A stretch of DNA of 64,000 bases from Bordetella genomosp. 13 (GTDB taxonomy: Bacteria; Pseudomonadota; Gammaproteobacteria; Burkholderiales; Burkholderiaceae_B): the NCBI RefSeq assembly GCF_002119665.1, contig NZ_CP021111.1:3906001-3970000 (forward strand), written 5' to 3'. The notes under the pieces are model-generated. The model was not told the DNA's origin, did not search any database, and saw only the letters and a list, made by a program, of their open reading frames with translations. The position numbers and the translations under genes were made by a program. Each line of letters begins with the position of its first letter. Within the stretch, counting starts at the first letter, position 1. Shown piece after piece: positions 17,662 to 29,003 of this stretch.

Positions 17662-18438
17662 CTATTCGATCGTGGACTTGCGGCGGCCCTGCTGCAACCG
17701 GCGGGCGCGGTTCCAGCGCCACGCCATCAGCACCCAGCCGGACAGGCCGTAAAGCACGAACAGGCCGAACAGCACCACGGGCGGATCGCTGGACACGAAC
17801 ACGAACACCGCCACCACCACCAGAATGCCCCAGAAGGGCACGCTGCGGCCCAGCGCGAAGCTCTTGCCGCTGTAGAACGGCGCGTTCGACACCATGGAGA
17901 TGCCCGCGTACATGGTGATGACGAAGGCCGACCAGGCCATGAAGCTGTCGTGTATGGGTAGCTTGTTGTCGATGGCGAGCCACACGAAGCCCGCCACCAG
18001 CGCCGCCGAGGCCGGACTGGGCAGTCCCTGGAAGAAGCGCTTGTCGACCACGCCGATGTTGGTGTTGAAGCGCGCCAGGCGCAACGCCGCGCCGGCGACG
18101 TACACGAACGCCGCCAGCCAGCCCCAGCGGCCCAGGTCTTGCAGGATCCATTCGTAGGCGACCAGCGCCGGAGCCACCCCGAACGAGGTCATGTCCGACA
18201 GCGAGTCGTACTGTTCGCCGAAGGCCGATTGCGTATTGGTCAGGCGCGCCACGCGGCCATCCATGCCGTCTAGCACCATGGCCACGAAGATGGCGATGGC
18301 GGCCGTTTCGAACCTATCGTTCATGGCCTGCACGACGGCGTAAAAGCCCGCGAACAGCGCGGCCGTGGTGAAGGCATTGGGCAGCAGGTAGATGCTGCGA
18401 TGGCGATTCTCGGGATCGCGCATGGAGAACTGGGGCAT
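17662..18438 (-). CDS. pssA: CDP-diacylglycerol--serine O-phosphatidyltransferase
   Basis: 258 residues. It is an integral membrane enzyme making phosphatidylserine, the first step to phosphatidylethanolamine. The CDP-alcohol phosphotransferase signature is intact: DGMDGRVAR, eight residues, then G, YDSLSD, at about residues 57-83. Several hydrophobic helices follow, ending in a basic tail (RRLQQGRRKSTIE). It lies downstream of ilvC on the same strand, an order common in beta- and some alphaproteobacteria. Confidence 0.93.
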   Translation of the reverse strand: MPQFSMRDPENRHRSIYLLPNAFTTAALFAGFYAVVQAMNDRFETAAIAIFVAMVLDGMDGRVARLTNTQSAFGEQYDSLSDMTSFGVAPALVAYEWILQDLGRWGWLAAFVYVAGAALRLARFNTNIGVVDKRFFQGLPSPASAALVAGFVWLAIDNKLPIHDSFMAWSAFVITMYAGISMVSNAPFYSGKSFALGRSVPFWGILVVVAVFVFVSSDPPVVLFGLFVLYGLSGWVLMAWRWNRARRLQQGRRKSTIE

Positions 18439-18516
18439 CAGGGCTATGACTCGCGGATACCGGACAAGGGACAGGTTAACTCAACTCTAGCAGGTAGCGT
18501 GCCCGGCACGAAACAG

Positions 18517-18544
18517 AACGGCACGCCCGCGCAGGCGTGCCGTT
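18517..18544 (-). terminator. hairpin after ilvC, probable terminator
   Basis: AACGGCACGCC pairs with GGCGTGCCGTT around a 6-base loop, between ilvC and pssA. The following minus-strand tail TGTTTCG is only weakly U-rich, so it may attenuate rather than stop transcription. Confidence 0.5.
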
Positions 18545-18622
18545 CATGCCGGCGCCGTGCGGCCGGACCGGCGCGATGCGCGCGGGCACGGCGGGCCTTG
18601 CGGACCGCCCTGCCCCGCGGCA

Positions 18623-20198
<1,576 letters not shown>

Positions 20199-20215
20199 GA
20201 TCGCTTCCTGCTTCC

Positions 20216-21931
20216 TTAGAGGTCTTCGGAACCGAGCAGCATCTCGGTCAGCCCGCGGCCGGCCTTCACCATGGGCCACACGTTCTCGGTGCGGTCGGTG
20301 ATGAAGTCCAGGAAGACCAGGCGATCCTTGTGCTTCTTGAAGGCCTCGCGCAGCGCGGGCTCGACGTCGGCCGGTCGCTCGATGCGCAGGCCGACGTGGC
20401 CATAGGCCTCGGCCACCTTGACGAAGTCGGGCAGCGAATCCATGTACGACTCGGAATAGCGCGAGCCGTAGTCGATCTGCTGCCACTGCCGCACCATGCC
20501 CAGGAACCGGTTGTTCAGGCACACGATCTTGGGCGTCAGGTGGTACTGGTGGCAGGTCGAGAGCTCCTGGATGTTCATCTGGATGGAGGCCTCGCCGGTG
20601 ATGACGGCGATGTCCGCGCCCGGATTGGCCATCTGCACGCCCATGGCGTACGGCAGGCCCACGCCCATGGTGCCCAGGCCGCCAGAGTTGATCCAGCGGC
20701 GCGGATCGTTGAAGCGGTAGTACTGCGCGGCCCACATCTGGTGCTGGCCCACGTCGGAAGTGACGAAGGCATTGCCGCCGGTGACTTCCCACAGCTTCTC
20801 GACCACGAACTGCGGCTTGATGACCTCGTCGGAGGCGGCGTACTTCAGGCACTCGCGTCCGCGCCAGGCCTCGACCTGCTGCCACCACTTCTCGATGGAG
20901 GCGGGCTTGGCGTCGGCGCGCGCGCCCTCGTACTGCGCGATCAGGTCCTGCAGCACGTCCTTGACGTTGCCCACGATGGGCACGTCCACGCGCACGCGCT
21001 TGGAGATCGACGACGGGTCGATGTCGATGTGGATGATCTTGCGCGCGTTCTGCGCGAAGTGCTTGGGGTTGCCGATCACGCGGTCGTCGAAGCGCGCGCC
21101 GATGGCCAGCAGCACGTCGCAGTGCTGCATGGCCATGTTGGCCTCGTACGTGCCGTGCATGCCCGGCATGCCCAGGAACTGGCGGTCGCCGGCCGGCATG
21201 GCGCCCAGGCCCATCAGCGTGTTCGTGACGGGCGCGCCCAGCATCCCGGCCAGCTTGCGCAGCTCGGCCGAGGCTTCGGACAGGATCACGCCGCCGCCGG
21301 TGTAGACCATGGGCCGCTCGGCCGACAGCAGCATCTGCACGGCCTTCTTGATCTGCCCCTGGTGGCCCTTGTTGACCGGCGCGTACGAGCGCATGCTGAT
21401 CTCGCCCTTGGGCGGCACGTACTTGCACGGAGCCAGCGTGATGTCCTTGGGGATGTCGACCAGCACCGGGCCGGGACGGCCCGTGCGCGCGATGTAGAAG
21501 GCGCGGCGCATGGTCTCGGCCAGGTCCTTCACGTCGCGGACCAGGAAGTTGTGCTTCACGCACGGGCGGGTGATGCCCACGGTGTCGCATTCCTGGAAGG
21601 CGTCTTCGCCGATGGCCGCGGTAGGCACCTGCCCGCTGATGATCACCATCGGGATGGAGTCCATGTAGGCGGTGGCGATGCCGGTGACGGCGTTGGTGAC
21701 GCCCGGGCCGCTGGTGACGATGCACACGCCTACTTTCTGCGAGGCGCGCGAATAGGCGTCGGCCGCGTGCACGGCTGCCTGCTCGTGCCGCACCAGGATG
21801 TGCTGGAACTTGTCCTGCTTGAAAATTGCGTCGTAGATGTAGAGCACCGCGCCGCCGGGATAGCCGAAGACGTGTTCCACGCCCTCATCGGCCAGGCAGC
21901 GCACGACGATATCGGCGCCATTGGTTTCCAT
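20216..21931 (-). CDS. ilvI: acetolactate synthase large (catalytic) subunit
   Basis: 571 residues. It is a ThDP- and FAD-dependent enzyme condensing pyruvate with pyruvate or 2-oxobutyrate. The catalytic Glu region is VRHEQAAVHAADAYSRAS near residue 50, followed by SGPGVTNAVTGIATAYMDSIPMV, and a C-terminal ThDP motif GEASIQMNIQELSTC. GAAAGGAAT precedes the ATG. It is the first gene of ilvI-ilvH-ilvC, followed 17 bases later by ilvH. Confidence 0.97.
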   Translation of the reverse strand: METNGADIVVRCLADEGVEHVFGYPGGAVLYIYDAIFKQDKFQHILVRHEQAAVHAADAYSRASQKVGVCIVTSGPGVTNAVTGIATAYMDSIPMVIISGQVPTAAIGEDAFQECDTVGITRPCVKHNFLVRDVKDLAETMRRAFYIARTGRPGPVLVDIPKDITLAPCKYVPPKGEISMRSYAPVNKGHQGQIKKAVQMLLSAERPMVYTGGGVILSEASAELRKLAGMLGAPVTNTLMGLGAMPAGDRQFLGMPGMHGTYEANMAMQHCDVLLAIGARFDDRVIGNPKHFAQNARKIIHIDIDPSSISKRVRVDVPIVGNVKDVLQDLIAQYEGARADAKPASIEKWWQQVEAWRGRECLKYAASDEVIKPQFVVEKLWEVTGGNAFVTSDVGQHQMWAAQYYRFNDPRRWINSGGLGTMGVGLPYAMGVQMANPGADIAVITGEASIQMNIQELSTCHQYHLTPKIVCLNNRFLGMVRQWQQIDYGSRYSESYMDSLPDFVKVAEAYGHVGLRIERPADVEPALREAFKKHKDRLVFLDFITDRTENVWPMVKAGRGLTEMLLGSEDL

Positions 21932-22442
21932 GTTGTATTCCTTTCAGTACCGGCCCTGATCCCCTGGCTGTTGCCCGCCCTGATACGGCGGCAACGGGAC
22001 TGGCACCGGCTCAGGCAGCATGACCCGGCGCTTTGCGGCTCACGGAGCCACGCCACCCGGACACCCTGCCGACCCGGCACGCGTCCGTCAGGATCGCAGT
22101 GCAAACGCTATGGAAGCGCTGGAGGTCGAAATGGAAGCCTTGGCAACACACGCTTGTGGCGCGGCCAACGGCAGGTAATGCTGGGACGGGCAGGCCGGAA
22201 GGTGGTCCGGCGGGCCGGAAGTCCCGCGCGCCGGTACGGATAGGCGGCCGGCGCAAGCGGGCAACTGTACCGCTTTGCGGCATCGGTAGCAAATCGTACG
22301 CACCGCGGGTGGCGCGTCTGTAAAAAATACTCATCCGGCCCCAAAACCGTGCGGCGGCTCTCTATACTTGACTGCCGCGGGAACCCCGAGCCGGGGCCCG
22401 TACGACTCATCGGCCATCTGAACGGGAACACCGGCACGCACC
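21932..22442. other. 511-base divergent region between ilvI and the FUSC gene
   Basis: No convincing gene. On the minus strand TTGCTA (22292-22287) and TACAGT (22269-22264) are spaced by 17 bases and would give ilvI a leader of more than 300 nt. That is long enough for attenuation or regulatory RNA, but I found no leader peptide rich in Val/Leu/Ile codons followed by a terminator. Short GC-rich dyads such as GGCCGG/CCGGCC-type runs lie at 22190-22250. Confidence 0.4.
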
Positions 22443-24707
22443 ATGGACTTGCGCATCGCCAGCATCCGGCGTTTTCTGTACAGCCACTACTTCTTCGGCG
22501 GCGTGCGCCAGGCCGTGGGCATGCTGCTGCCGGTGGTGGTGCTGGGCGGCCTGTTCGGCAACTACAGCATGGGCCTGGTGGCCACATTCGGCGCGCAGTG
22601 CGTGGCCATCATCGACCAGCCGGGCGGGCCGCAGCGGCATCGCGCCAACGAGATGCTGGGCGGCGCGCTGCTGGGCACGGTGGCCGTCACCCTCACCGGC
22701 GCCGCCTCCACCTATCCGGTGCTGCTGTGGCTGGTGGTGATCCTGCAGTGCTTCGTGTTTTCGATGTTCAGCGTATTCGGCAAGCGCGGCGGGCTGATCG
22801 GCTTCGCCGGCCTGCTGTTGATGACGCTGACCATGCACTCGCCGCTGCAACCCGCCGAGGTGCTGCAGCATACGGCCGCGACGCTGTGCGGCGGGCTGTT
22901 CTACGTGGCGTTCAGCCTGGGTTTCAGCCGCGTCTTCTGGCTGCGCGAAGAGCGCCAGACCATGTCCGTGGCGCTGTTCGCCACGGCCGACTACATGGCG
23001 GCGCGCGCCAGCTTCTACGACGAGACCTCGGACCTGGACGACTCGTACCGCCGCCTGATCCAGAGCCAGGCCGCCATGACCGAGAAGCACCAGGCCGCCC
23101 GCGACATCGTGCTGCGCAGCCTGCCGCGCGGCCACGGCTATCGCGACGACGCGCGCGTGATGCTGTGGAACATGTTCGTCGACATGCTGCAGCTGCTGGA
23201 CACGCTGGTGGCCACGCAGACCGACTACGCCCTGCTGCGCCGCGCCCTGGCCGGCCACGATGCGCTGCTGTTCGCGCGCGACGCCATGGTGAAGATGTCG
23301 ATGGAACTCAACCGCATCGCGCTGGACGTGTCGCGCGCCCGCGCCACGCAATATCGCAGCAGCGCCAAGGCCGAACTCCGGGCCATCGAATACGAGATCG
23401 AACAGCTGCGCCAGCACGAGCTGGGACAGCGCGAGCCCGAAGTGGTCGCCCTGATGGTGCAGGTGCTGCGGCGGCTGCGCAATGCCTCGCGCATCGTCGA
23501 CCGCCTGGCCAGCGACACGCAGCACACCCGCGACGCGAAGCCCACGGCGGACCTGCGCATCGACAAGTCGCTGACGCGCTTCATGTCGCGCCAGGAGCTG
23601 CGCCTGGGCATGCTGACCAGCAACCTGCGGCTCGATTCGCCGCACTTCCGCTATGCCGTGCGCGTGACGCTCGCGGCCGCGCTGGCGATGGGGCTGATCG
23701 GCAGCGCGCTGGCAACGCAGAACATGTCGGCGCACAGCTACTGGGTGCTGCTGACCATCGTCATCATCATGAAGCCGGGCTTCGCGCTGACGCGCCAGCG
23801 CAATGGCTGGCGACTGATGGGCACGCTGATCGGCTGCCTGCTGGCGCTGGCGCTGTTCACCGTCACCGACCGGCCCGGCATCCTGTTCGCGGCGCTGCTG
23901 GCCGCATGCATCATGGGCAACAGCCTGGTGCTGCTGAACTACATGGGCAGCGCCATCTTCAATACGCTGTTCGTGGTGCTGGTGTTCCACTTCGTCGCGC
24001 CGGGCACGGTGTCGATGGCGGTGATAGGCGAACGCGCGCTGGACACCTTTTTGGGATGCGCACTGGCCTTGGTGTGCAGCTACGTGCTGCCATGGTGGGA
24101 GGCGCGCTACATGAAGCCCCTGGCGCAGGCGGCCACGCGCGCCAACCGCGAGTACCTCCAGGCGGGACTGCGTTATGTGGAAGCGATGCGCAGGCATTCG
24201 GTCGCGGCGCCGGCTGCGGGCTCGACCGCCGCGGTGGATACCGCCACCCTGCCCTCCGATGCCTCGGCCGAGGTGGTCGACGCGGACGTGGCCTGGCGGC
24301 TGGCCCGCAAGAACGTGCACATCGCGTTCAGCAACTATGCCGAGGCGTTCTATCGCATGATGAGCGAGCCGCAATCGCACCAGGTCAACGTGCCCGAGTT
24401 CAACAACCTGTTGATCCAGAACCACGTGCTGGCCTCGCAGATCACGGCGTCCGTGCCCATTCTTGCCAGCCTGCCGGCCACCCCGGAGCCCATGCGCATC
24501 GCACTGGAAGGCATCGCCGATTTGCTGGACGACACGCGGCCCGCCCCGGCGTCGCTGCCCAATCAGTTCGACACCGAGGGCGAACTTGCGGCGCTGGCCT
24601 ATCCCCTGAAGCAGATGCTGCGCGCCGGCACCATGATCCGCCAGGAACTGGCCGGGCTGGCCGAACCCGCGGCGCGCCCGGCCGCGCAGGCCTCACCCGC
24701 GGGCTGA
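22443..24707 (+). CDS. FUSC-family inner-membrane protein (YccS-like)
   Basis: 754 residues. Two membrane blocks of about six helices each (residues about 20-160 and 395-540) are each followed by a cytoplasmic helical region, the FUSC/YccS layout. The first block starts RQAVGMLLPVVVLGGLFG. The second contains SYWVLLTIVIIMKPGFALTR, the conserved motif of the fusaric-acid-resistance group. The family is linked to aromatic acid efflux, but most members have no proven substrate. The reading frame overlaps the convergent MFS gene by 15 bases. Confidence 0.87.
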   Translation: MDLRIASIRRFLYSHYFFGGVRQAVGMLLPVVVLGGLFGNYSMGLVATFGAQCVAIIDQPGGPQRHRANEMLGGALLGTVAVTLTGAASTYPVLLWLVVILQCFVFSMFSVFGKRGGLIGFAGLLLMTLTMHSPLQPAEVLQHTAATLCGGLFYVAFSLGFSRVFWLREERQTMSVALFATADYMAARASFYDETSDLDDSYRRLIQSQAAMTEKHQAARDIVLRSLPRGHGYRDDARVMLWNMFVDMLQLLDTLVATQTDYALLRRALAGHDALLFARDAMVKMSMELNRIALDVSRARATQYRSSAKAELRAIEYEIEQLRQHELGQREPEVVALMVQVLRRLRNASRIVDRLASDTQHTRDAKPTADLRIDKSLTRFMSRQELRLGMLTSNLRLDSPHFRYAVRVTLAAALAMGLIGSALATQNMSAHSYWVLLTIVIIMKPGFALTRQRNGWRLMGTLIGCLLALALFTVTDRPGILFAALLAACIMGNSLVLLNYMGSAIFNTLFVVLVFHFVAPGTVSMAVIGERALDTFLGCALALVCSYVLPWWEARYMKPLAQAATRANREYLQAGLRYVEAMRRHSVAAPAAGSTAAVDTATLPSDASAEVVDADVAWRLARKNVHIAFSNYAEAFYRMMSEPQSHQVNVPEFNNLLIQNHVLASQITASVPILASLPATPEPMRIALEGIADLLDDTRPAPASLPNQFDTEGELAALAYPLKQMLRAGTMIRQELAGLAEPAARPAAQASPAG

Positions 24708-25946
24708 GCCCTTCGCGACCTCGGCGCTCGCGCCACGGCGGGGCCAGTAGTAATAGGCCGCCGCGCCGGCCTGCACGGCCAACAACGCGAGCCATGCGGC
24801 GCGATGCGCTTCGGGCGGATAGGCGCCGCCCTGCTCGGGCCACAGTTCGATGATGGCGCCCACGCCGACCTGGCACGCGAAGATGGCCAGGAACATCAGC
24901 AGATTGGTGGTGGCCGTCACGCGGCCCAGCACGTCGCGCGGGAACTCGCCCGCCAGCAGCGCGAATACGAGAATGTTGGCGGGCCCGAAAAACCCATACG
25001 CGGCCCACAGCAGCGGCAAGGGCAGCGGCGCCTGGGCAAGAATGAGGACCTGCACCACCATGAAGGCCAGCTGGCACACGCCGCCGAAGCCGAACAATCC
25101 CATCCCCGCGCCTTCGGCGCGGCGCGCCAGCGCTCCCAGGCCCACATTGCCCGCCATCATGGCGAAGCCCACCAGCGAAACCGTCCACGCGGCCGCCGCC
25201 GGCGCGAGGCCATTGAACTCGCCGAGAAATGGCCGTATCCACAGCGACTGCACGCCGAAGAACACGCCCGAGGTCGCTACCGGCAGGGACACGAGCCGCC
25301 AATAGCGCGGCATGCGCAGCAGCGCCAGCATGCCGCGCCACTGCGTGCCCAGGCTGGGCGGCGCATGGGCGCGCGCCGCCTCGCGCGGCGCGCCCAGCAA
25401 CAGCATGATGGACACGCAAACGGTGGTCACCGCAAGCCCCACGCTGACCATGCGCCACGACGCATGCGTCAGCAGCCATGACAGCGGCGCGCCGACCAGC
25501 ACGCCGCCCATGCCGCCCACCGCCATGACCAGCCCGTTCACCAGCGGCAACCTGGATAGCGGAAAGTGCTGCGCCAGCGCCTGAAACGTCGCGCCCAGGC
25601 AGACGCACACGCCCGCGCCGATCAGCAGCCGGCCGATCATCAGCATGACCACGTTGTCGGCCAGGCCATACACCACCGTGCCCAGCGCGGCCACCAGCAG
25701 CATGCCGGCGTTGACCCGCCGCGGCCCCCAGGTGTCCAGCATCAGTCCAGCCGGCACCTGCATCAGCGCAAAGCCCAGGAAGTACAGGCTGGTCAACGTG
25801 CCCAGGTCGGCGGGCGACAGGCCCATCTCGGCCGACAGGGTCGGTCCGAAGCCGATATTCAGGCCGCGGAACACATAGGAGGTCAGGTATCCCAGCGAGA
25901 AGAACAGGAACACCCGCGCGCCGGCGGATAGCGACAGGCCGCGCAC
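24693..25946 (-). CDS. MFS transporter
   Basis: 417 residues from a GTG start, three bases after the yaaA stop codon. It has a 12-helix major facilitator pattern: an N-terminal FFSLGYLTSYVFRGLNIGFGP helix, RRVNAGMLLVAALG between helices 2 and 3, and a GAPREAARAHAPPS cytoplasmic loop in the middle. The ADLGTLTSLYFLGFALMQVPAG segment resembles the anion/cation-symporter and NarK-like groups. The substrate is unknown. Probably cotranscribed with yaaA. Confidence 0.85.
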   Translation of the reverse strand: MRGLSLSAGARVFLFFSLGYLTSYVFRGLNIGFGPTLSAEMGLSPADLGTLTSLYFLGFALMQVPAGLMLDTWGPRRVNAGMLLVAALGTVVYGLADNVVMLMIGRLLIGAGVCVCLGATFQALAQHFPLSRLPLVNGLVMAVGGMGGVLVGAPLSWLLTHASWRMVSVGLAVTTVCVSIMLLLGAPREAARAHAPPSLGTQWRGMLALLRMPRYWRLVSLPVATSGVFFGVQSLWIRPFLGEFNGLAPAAAAWTVSLVGFAMMAGNVGLGALARRAEGAGMGLFGFGGVCQLAFMVVQVLILAQAPLPLPLLWAAYGFFGPANILVFALLAGEFPRDVLGRVTATTNLLMFLAIFACQVGVGAIIELWPEQGGAYPPEAHRAAWLALLAVQAGAAAYYYWPRRGASAEVAKGSARG

Positions 25947-25949
25947 CGT

Positions 25950-26723
25950 TCAGGCCTGCTTGCGGCGGAACACCAGCTTGTCGTCGGTGGAGGCGCCGGC
26001 GTCGAAGGCGTAGCCTTCGGAATCGAAGCCCTGCAGGCCCTCGGGCTTGGCGACCTTGTGCTCGATGGCGTAGCGCGCCATCAGGCCGCGCGCACGCTTG
26101 GCATGGAAGCTGATGACTTTCCAGGCGCCGTTCTTCCAGTCCTGGAACACGCATTGCACCACGCGCGCCTTCAGCGCCTTGCGGTCCACCGCCTTGAAAT
26201 ACTCCTCTGAGGCCAGGTTGACGATGACCGGCGCGCGCTTGCCGTCCTGGCGTTCGTTCAGGTACTCGGCAATGGTGCTGCCCCAGTAGTCGTACAGATT
26301 GGCGCCCTTGGACGTCTCGAGCCGCGTGCCCATCTCGAGGCGGTAAGGCTGCATCAGGTCCAGCGGGCGCAGCGCGCCATACAGGCCGCTGAGGATGACC
26401 ACGTGTTCCTGCGCCCACTCGAGCTGGCGTTCCGACAGGCTGCCCGCCTGCAGGCCTTCGTAGACGTCGCCGTTGAAGGCCAGCACCGCCTGGCGCGAAT
26501 TGTCCTGAGTGAAGGTGCGCTTCCAGGACGCATAGCGCGAGACGTTCAGCTCGGACAGCGCCGGGCTCAGGTCCATCAACTGCGCGATGTCGTCGGCCGA
26601 CTTGGTCTTGAGCACCTTGATCAGTGCGGCCGCCCGGTCCACGAACAACGGCTGCGTGTGGGTCGTGACCAGAACTGGGGAGTCGTAGTCGAGCTTCTTG
26701 GCGGGGGACAGCAGGAACAGCAT
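25950..26723 (-). CDS. yaaA: YaaA-family peroxide-stress protein (DUF328)
   Basis: 257 residues. It matches YaaA along its whole length: MLFLLSPAKKLDYD at the start, FNGDVYEGL near 85, LSGLYGALRPLDLMQPYRLEMGT near 112, NLASEEYFKAVD near 175 and ISFHAKRARGLMARY near 205. In E. coli YaaA limits free iron and oxidative DNA damage; its fold binds DNA. AAAGGAAG precedes the ATG. It lies between 3-hydroxybutyrate dehydrogenase and the MFS gene, all on the minus strand and closely spaced. Confidence 0.93.
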   Translation of the reverse strand: MLFLLSPAKKLDYDSPVLVTTHTQPLFVDRAAALIKVLKTKSADDIAQLMDLSPALSELNVSRYASWKRTFTQDNSRQAVLAFNGDVYEGLQAGSLSERQLEWAQEHVVILSGLYGALRPLDLMQPYRLEMGTRLETSKGANLYDYWGSTIAEYLNERQDGKRAPVIVNLASEEYFKAVDRKALKARVVQCVFQDWKNGAWKVISFHAKRARGLMARYAIEHKVAKPEGLQGFDSEGYAFDAGASTDDKLVFRRKQA

Positions 26724-26748
26724 GTGGTCTTCCTTTTGTTATGTACAG

Positions 26749-27531
26749 TCAGCGCGCCGTCCAGCCGCCGTCGACCGAGATCGAAGCGCCGGTGATCTGC
26801 GCCGCCGCGTCCGAGGCCAGGAACACGGCGGTGCCGCCCAACTGCTCGGGGGTGACGAATTGCAGGGAGGGCTGCTTCTCGCCCAGCAGTTCGCGCGCGG
26901 CGTCCTCTTGCGAGATGCTCTTGTTGCCTGCGATGGCGGTGATCTGCTTCTCGACCAGCGGGGTGCGCACCCAGCCCGGGCAGATGGCATTCACGGTGAC
27001 GCCCTGGCCCGCGGTTTCCAGCGCGGCCACCTTGGTCAGGCCGACCACGCCGTGCTTGGCGGCCACGTAGGCCGACTTGCTGGGCGAGCCCACCAGCCCG
27101 TGCGCCGAGGCGATGTTGATGATGCGCCCCCAGCCCTGCTTCTTCATCTGGGGCAGCGCGGCCGCCATGCCATGGAACACGGCGGACAGGTTCAGGGCAA
27201 TGATCGCGTCCCACTTGTCCACGGGAAAGTCCTCGATCAGCGCCGTGTGCTGGATGCCGGCGTTGTTGACCAGGATGTCGATGCGGCCCAGGCTTTGCAC
27301 GGTATTGGCCACCAGCTGGCGCACGGACTCGCCCTTGGACAGGTCGGCGCCGTCGTACAGCACCTTCACGCCGTGTTGCTTGGCCATGTCGGTGCGCAGG
27401 GTCTCGATCTGCCCCGCATCGCCAAAGCCGTTCAGCACGACGTCTGCGCCGCTTTGCGCCAGGGCCGTGGCGATACCGAGGCCGATACCGCTGGTGGAAC
27501 CGGTGACGACGGCAACTTTACCTTTCAGCAT
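26749..27531 (-). CDS. bdhA: 3-hydroxybutyrate dehydrogenase (SDR family)
   Basis: 260 residues from the ATG at 27531, seven bases after AGGAG. An in-frame TTG at 27537 is rejected. Classical short-chain dehydrogenase: nucleotide motif TGSTSGIGLGIA, NNAGIQH, and catalytic Ser-Tyr-Lys in NIASAHGLVGSPSKSAYVAAKHG. The sequence fits D-3-hydroxybutyrate dehydrogenase, with INIASAHGLVGS and a C-terminal GASISVDGGWTAR. It interconverts 3-hydroxybutyrate and acetoacetate, typically in polyhydroxybutyrate turnover. Confidence 0.9.
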   Translation of the reverse strand: MLKGKVAVVTGSTSGIGLGIATALAQSGADVVLNGFGDAGQIETLRTDMAKQHGVKVLYDGADLSKGESVRQLVANTVQSLGRIDILVNNAGIQHTALIEDFPVDKWDAIIALNLSAVFHGMAAALPQMKKQGWGRIINIASAHGLVGSPSKSAYVAAKHGVVGLTKVAALETAGQGVTVNAICPGWVRTPLVEKQITAIAGNKSISQEDAARELLGEKQPSLQFVTPEQLGGTAVFLASDAAAQITGASISVDGGWTAR

Positions 27532-27609
27532 GGACAATCTCCTAGAGGGCGCCGGGCGGCAAGTGTAGCCGCCAAGCCGGGGGCTAAGGGAAGAATGACA
27601 CCCGGCATG

Positions 27610-28815
27610 CTACTCCTGCCGGCTGGCGTCCGTATGAACGGGGCGGTCGAAGCCGGCCGGCAGCACGGGCATGCCGCGGATGCCGCCATAGCGCGGCGGC
27701 AGGCGCTCGGCCAGCTTCAGGATCAATGGCGCTACGCCCATGGACAGCGCCACCACGATGGACAGCAGGTCGCGCTCCGCGCCGGTGACGATGTGGTTAT
27801 CCATCGCTTCGGCAAAGATGGCGAAGCTGAACTCGCCGCCCTGCGCCAATACCAGCGCGTACATCAGGCGGTGGTAATGCGGCAGCCCCACCAGTCGCGC
27901 GATGCCGTACAGCACTACACCCTTGATCAGCAGCAGCGCCAACACGCCCAGCAGTACATAGGGCCAGTACACCAGGGCTTCGCGCAGATTCACCGACATG
28001 CCCACGGCCAGGAAGAACAGGCCCAGCAGCAGCCCTTTGAAGGGCTCGATGTTGCGTTCGAGTTCGTCGCGATAACGCGAGTCGGCCAGCAGCACACCCA
28101 CCAGAAAGCCGCCGAGCCCGGCCGACAGCCCCGCATAGTCGAACAGCTGCGCCGTGCCCAGGACGACCAGTAGCGCCGCCGCGGTGAACATCTCGTGCAG
28201 TCGCGAGTTCGCGGCCCAATCGAGCAGCCGCAGCCGAAAGCCCGCCGCCACCACGACCACCGCCAGCAGCGCGGCGCCGGCCGAGGGCTCGGACTGTCCG
28301 CCCGCGCCCAGCAGTCCGGCCGCCACCAGCATGGGTATCGCGGCCATGTCCTGGAACAGCAGCACACCCAGCGCGGAGCGACCCAACGGCGTACGCAGCA
28401 GGCCGCGCTCTTCCAGCAGCCGCAGCGCCACCGCAGTGGACGACAGCGCCAGCGACAGGCCGCACAGCACGGCGCCCACCCACGTCATGCCGGCCAGCTG
28501 GCGCAGGCCCACGCCGAACACCCATCCCAGCAACAGGCCGCAGGCGAGCATCTGCAGCGTGCCCACGCCGAACACCTCGCGCCGCATGCCCCACAACCGC
28601 GCCGGAGCCAGCTCAAGGCCGATCAGGAACAGCATCATCACTACGCCCCACTCCGAAGCGCTGAGAATGGCGGGAACGTCGGTGACGAGCGACAGGCCGG
28701 ACGGTCCGATCAGCATGCCCGCCAGCAGATAACCGGGGATGGCGCCCAGCCCGAGCCGCTGCGCCAGCGGCACGCAGAGTACGGCGGCAAGCAGAAGCAG
28801 CGTGACGACTTGCAT
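27610..28815 (-). CDS. CPA2-type cation:proton antiporter, membrane domain only
   Basis: 401 residues from MQVVTLLLLAAVLCVPLAQRLGLG. It has a Na+/H+ exchanger domain with about 12 helices. LFLIGLELAP near residue 75 and VLLFQDMAAIP near 165 are KefB/KefC-like. QGGEFSFAIFAEAM near 330 is also KefB-like. Unlike KefB/KefC, it stops after the membrane domain with no TrkA-N/RCK nucleotide-binding domain. Transport of K+ or Na+ in exchange for H+ is likely, and the regulation must differ. An upstream in-frame extension to 29049 has no support. Confidence 0.85.
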   Translation of the reverse strand: MQVVTLLLLAAVLCVPLAQRLGLGAIPGYLLAGMLIGPSGLSLVTDVPAILSASEWGVVMMLFLIGLELAPARLWGMRREVFGVGTLQMLACGLLLGWVFGVGLRQLAGMTWVGAVLCGLSLALSSTAVALRLLEERGLLRTPLGRSALGVLLFQDMAAIPMLVAAGLLGAGGQSEPSAGAALLAVVVVAAGFRLRLLDWAANSRLHEMFTAAALLVVLGTAQLFDYAGLSAGLGGFLVGVLLADSRYRDELERNIEPFKGLLLGLFFLAVGMSVNLREALVYWPYVLLGVLALLLIKGVVLYGIARLVGLPHYHRLMYALVLAQGGEFSFAIFAEAMDNHIVTGAERDLLSIVVALSMGVAPLILKLAERLPPRYGGIRGMPVLPAGFDRPVHTDASRQE

Positions 28816-28972
28816 GGCGGCCGGGGCGGATGGTGAAGATGCAATTCTGACAAGAATCGGCGTGGCGGGGGAGGTTTGGGGTTTGCGGTTTACGGTATGC
28901 GCCTGGCAGTTCGCGGCTTCGGCGCGAGGCGCGGTGCGGCGAACGCCCCAGTCCGAGGCGGGCAGACAACGC

Positions 28973-29003
28973 TTGCACCGCGCGGGAAATTTTCTGATAT
29001 AGT
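28973..29003 (+). promoter_or_regulatory. promoter of tRNA-Ser(CGA)
   Basis: An extended -10, TGATATAGT, ends at 29003. TTGCAC at 28973-28978 could be a -35, with 19-base spacing. The rest of the 304-base gap (28816-29119) between the antiporter and the tRNA shows no gene. Confidence 0.45.
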
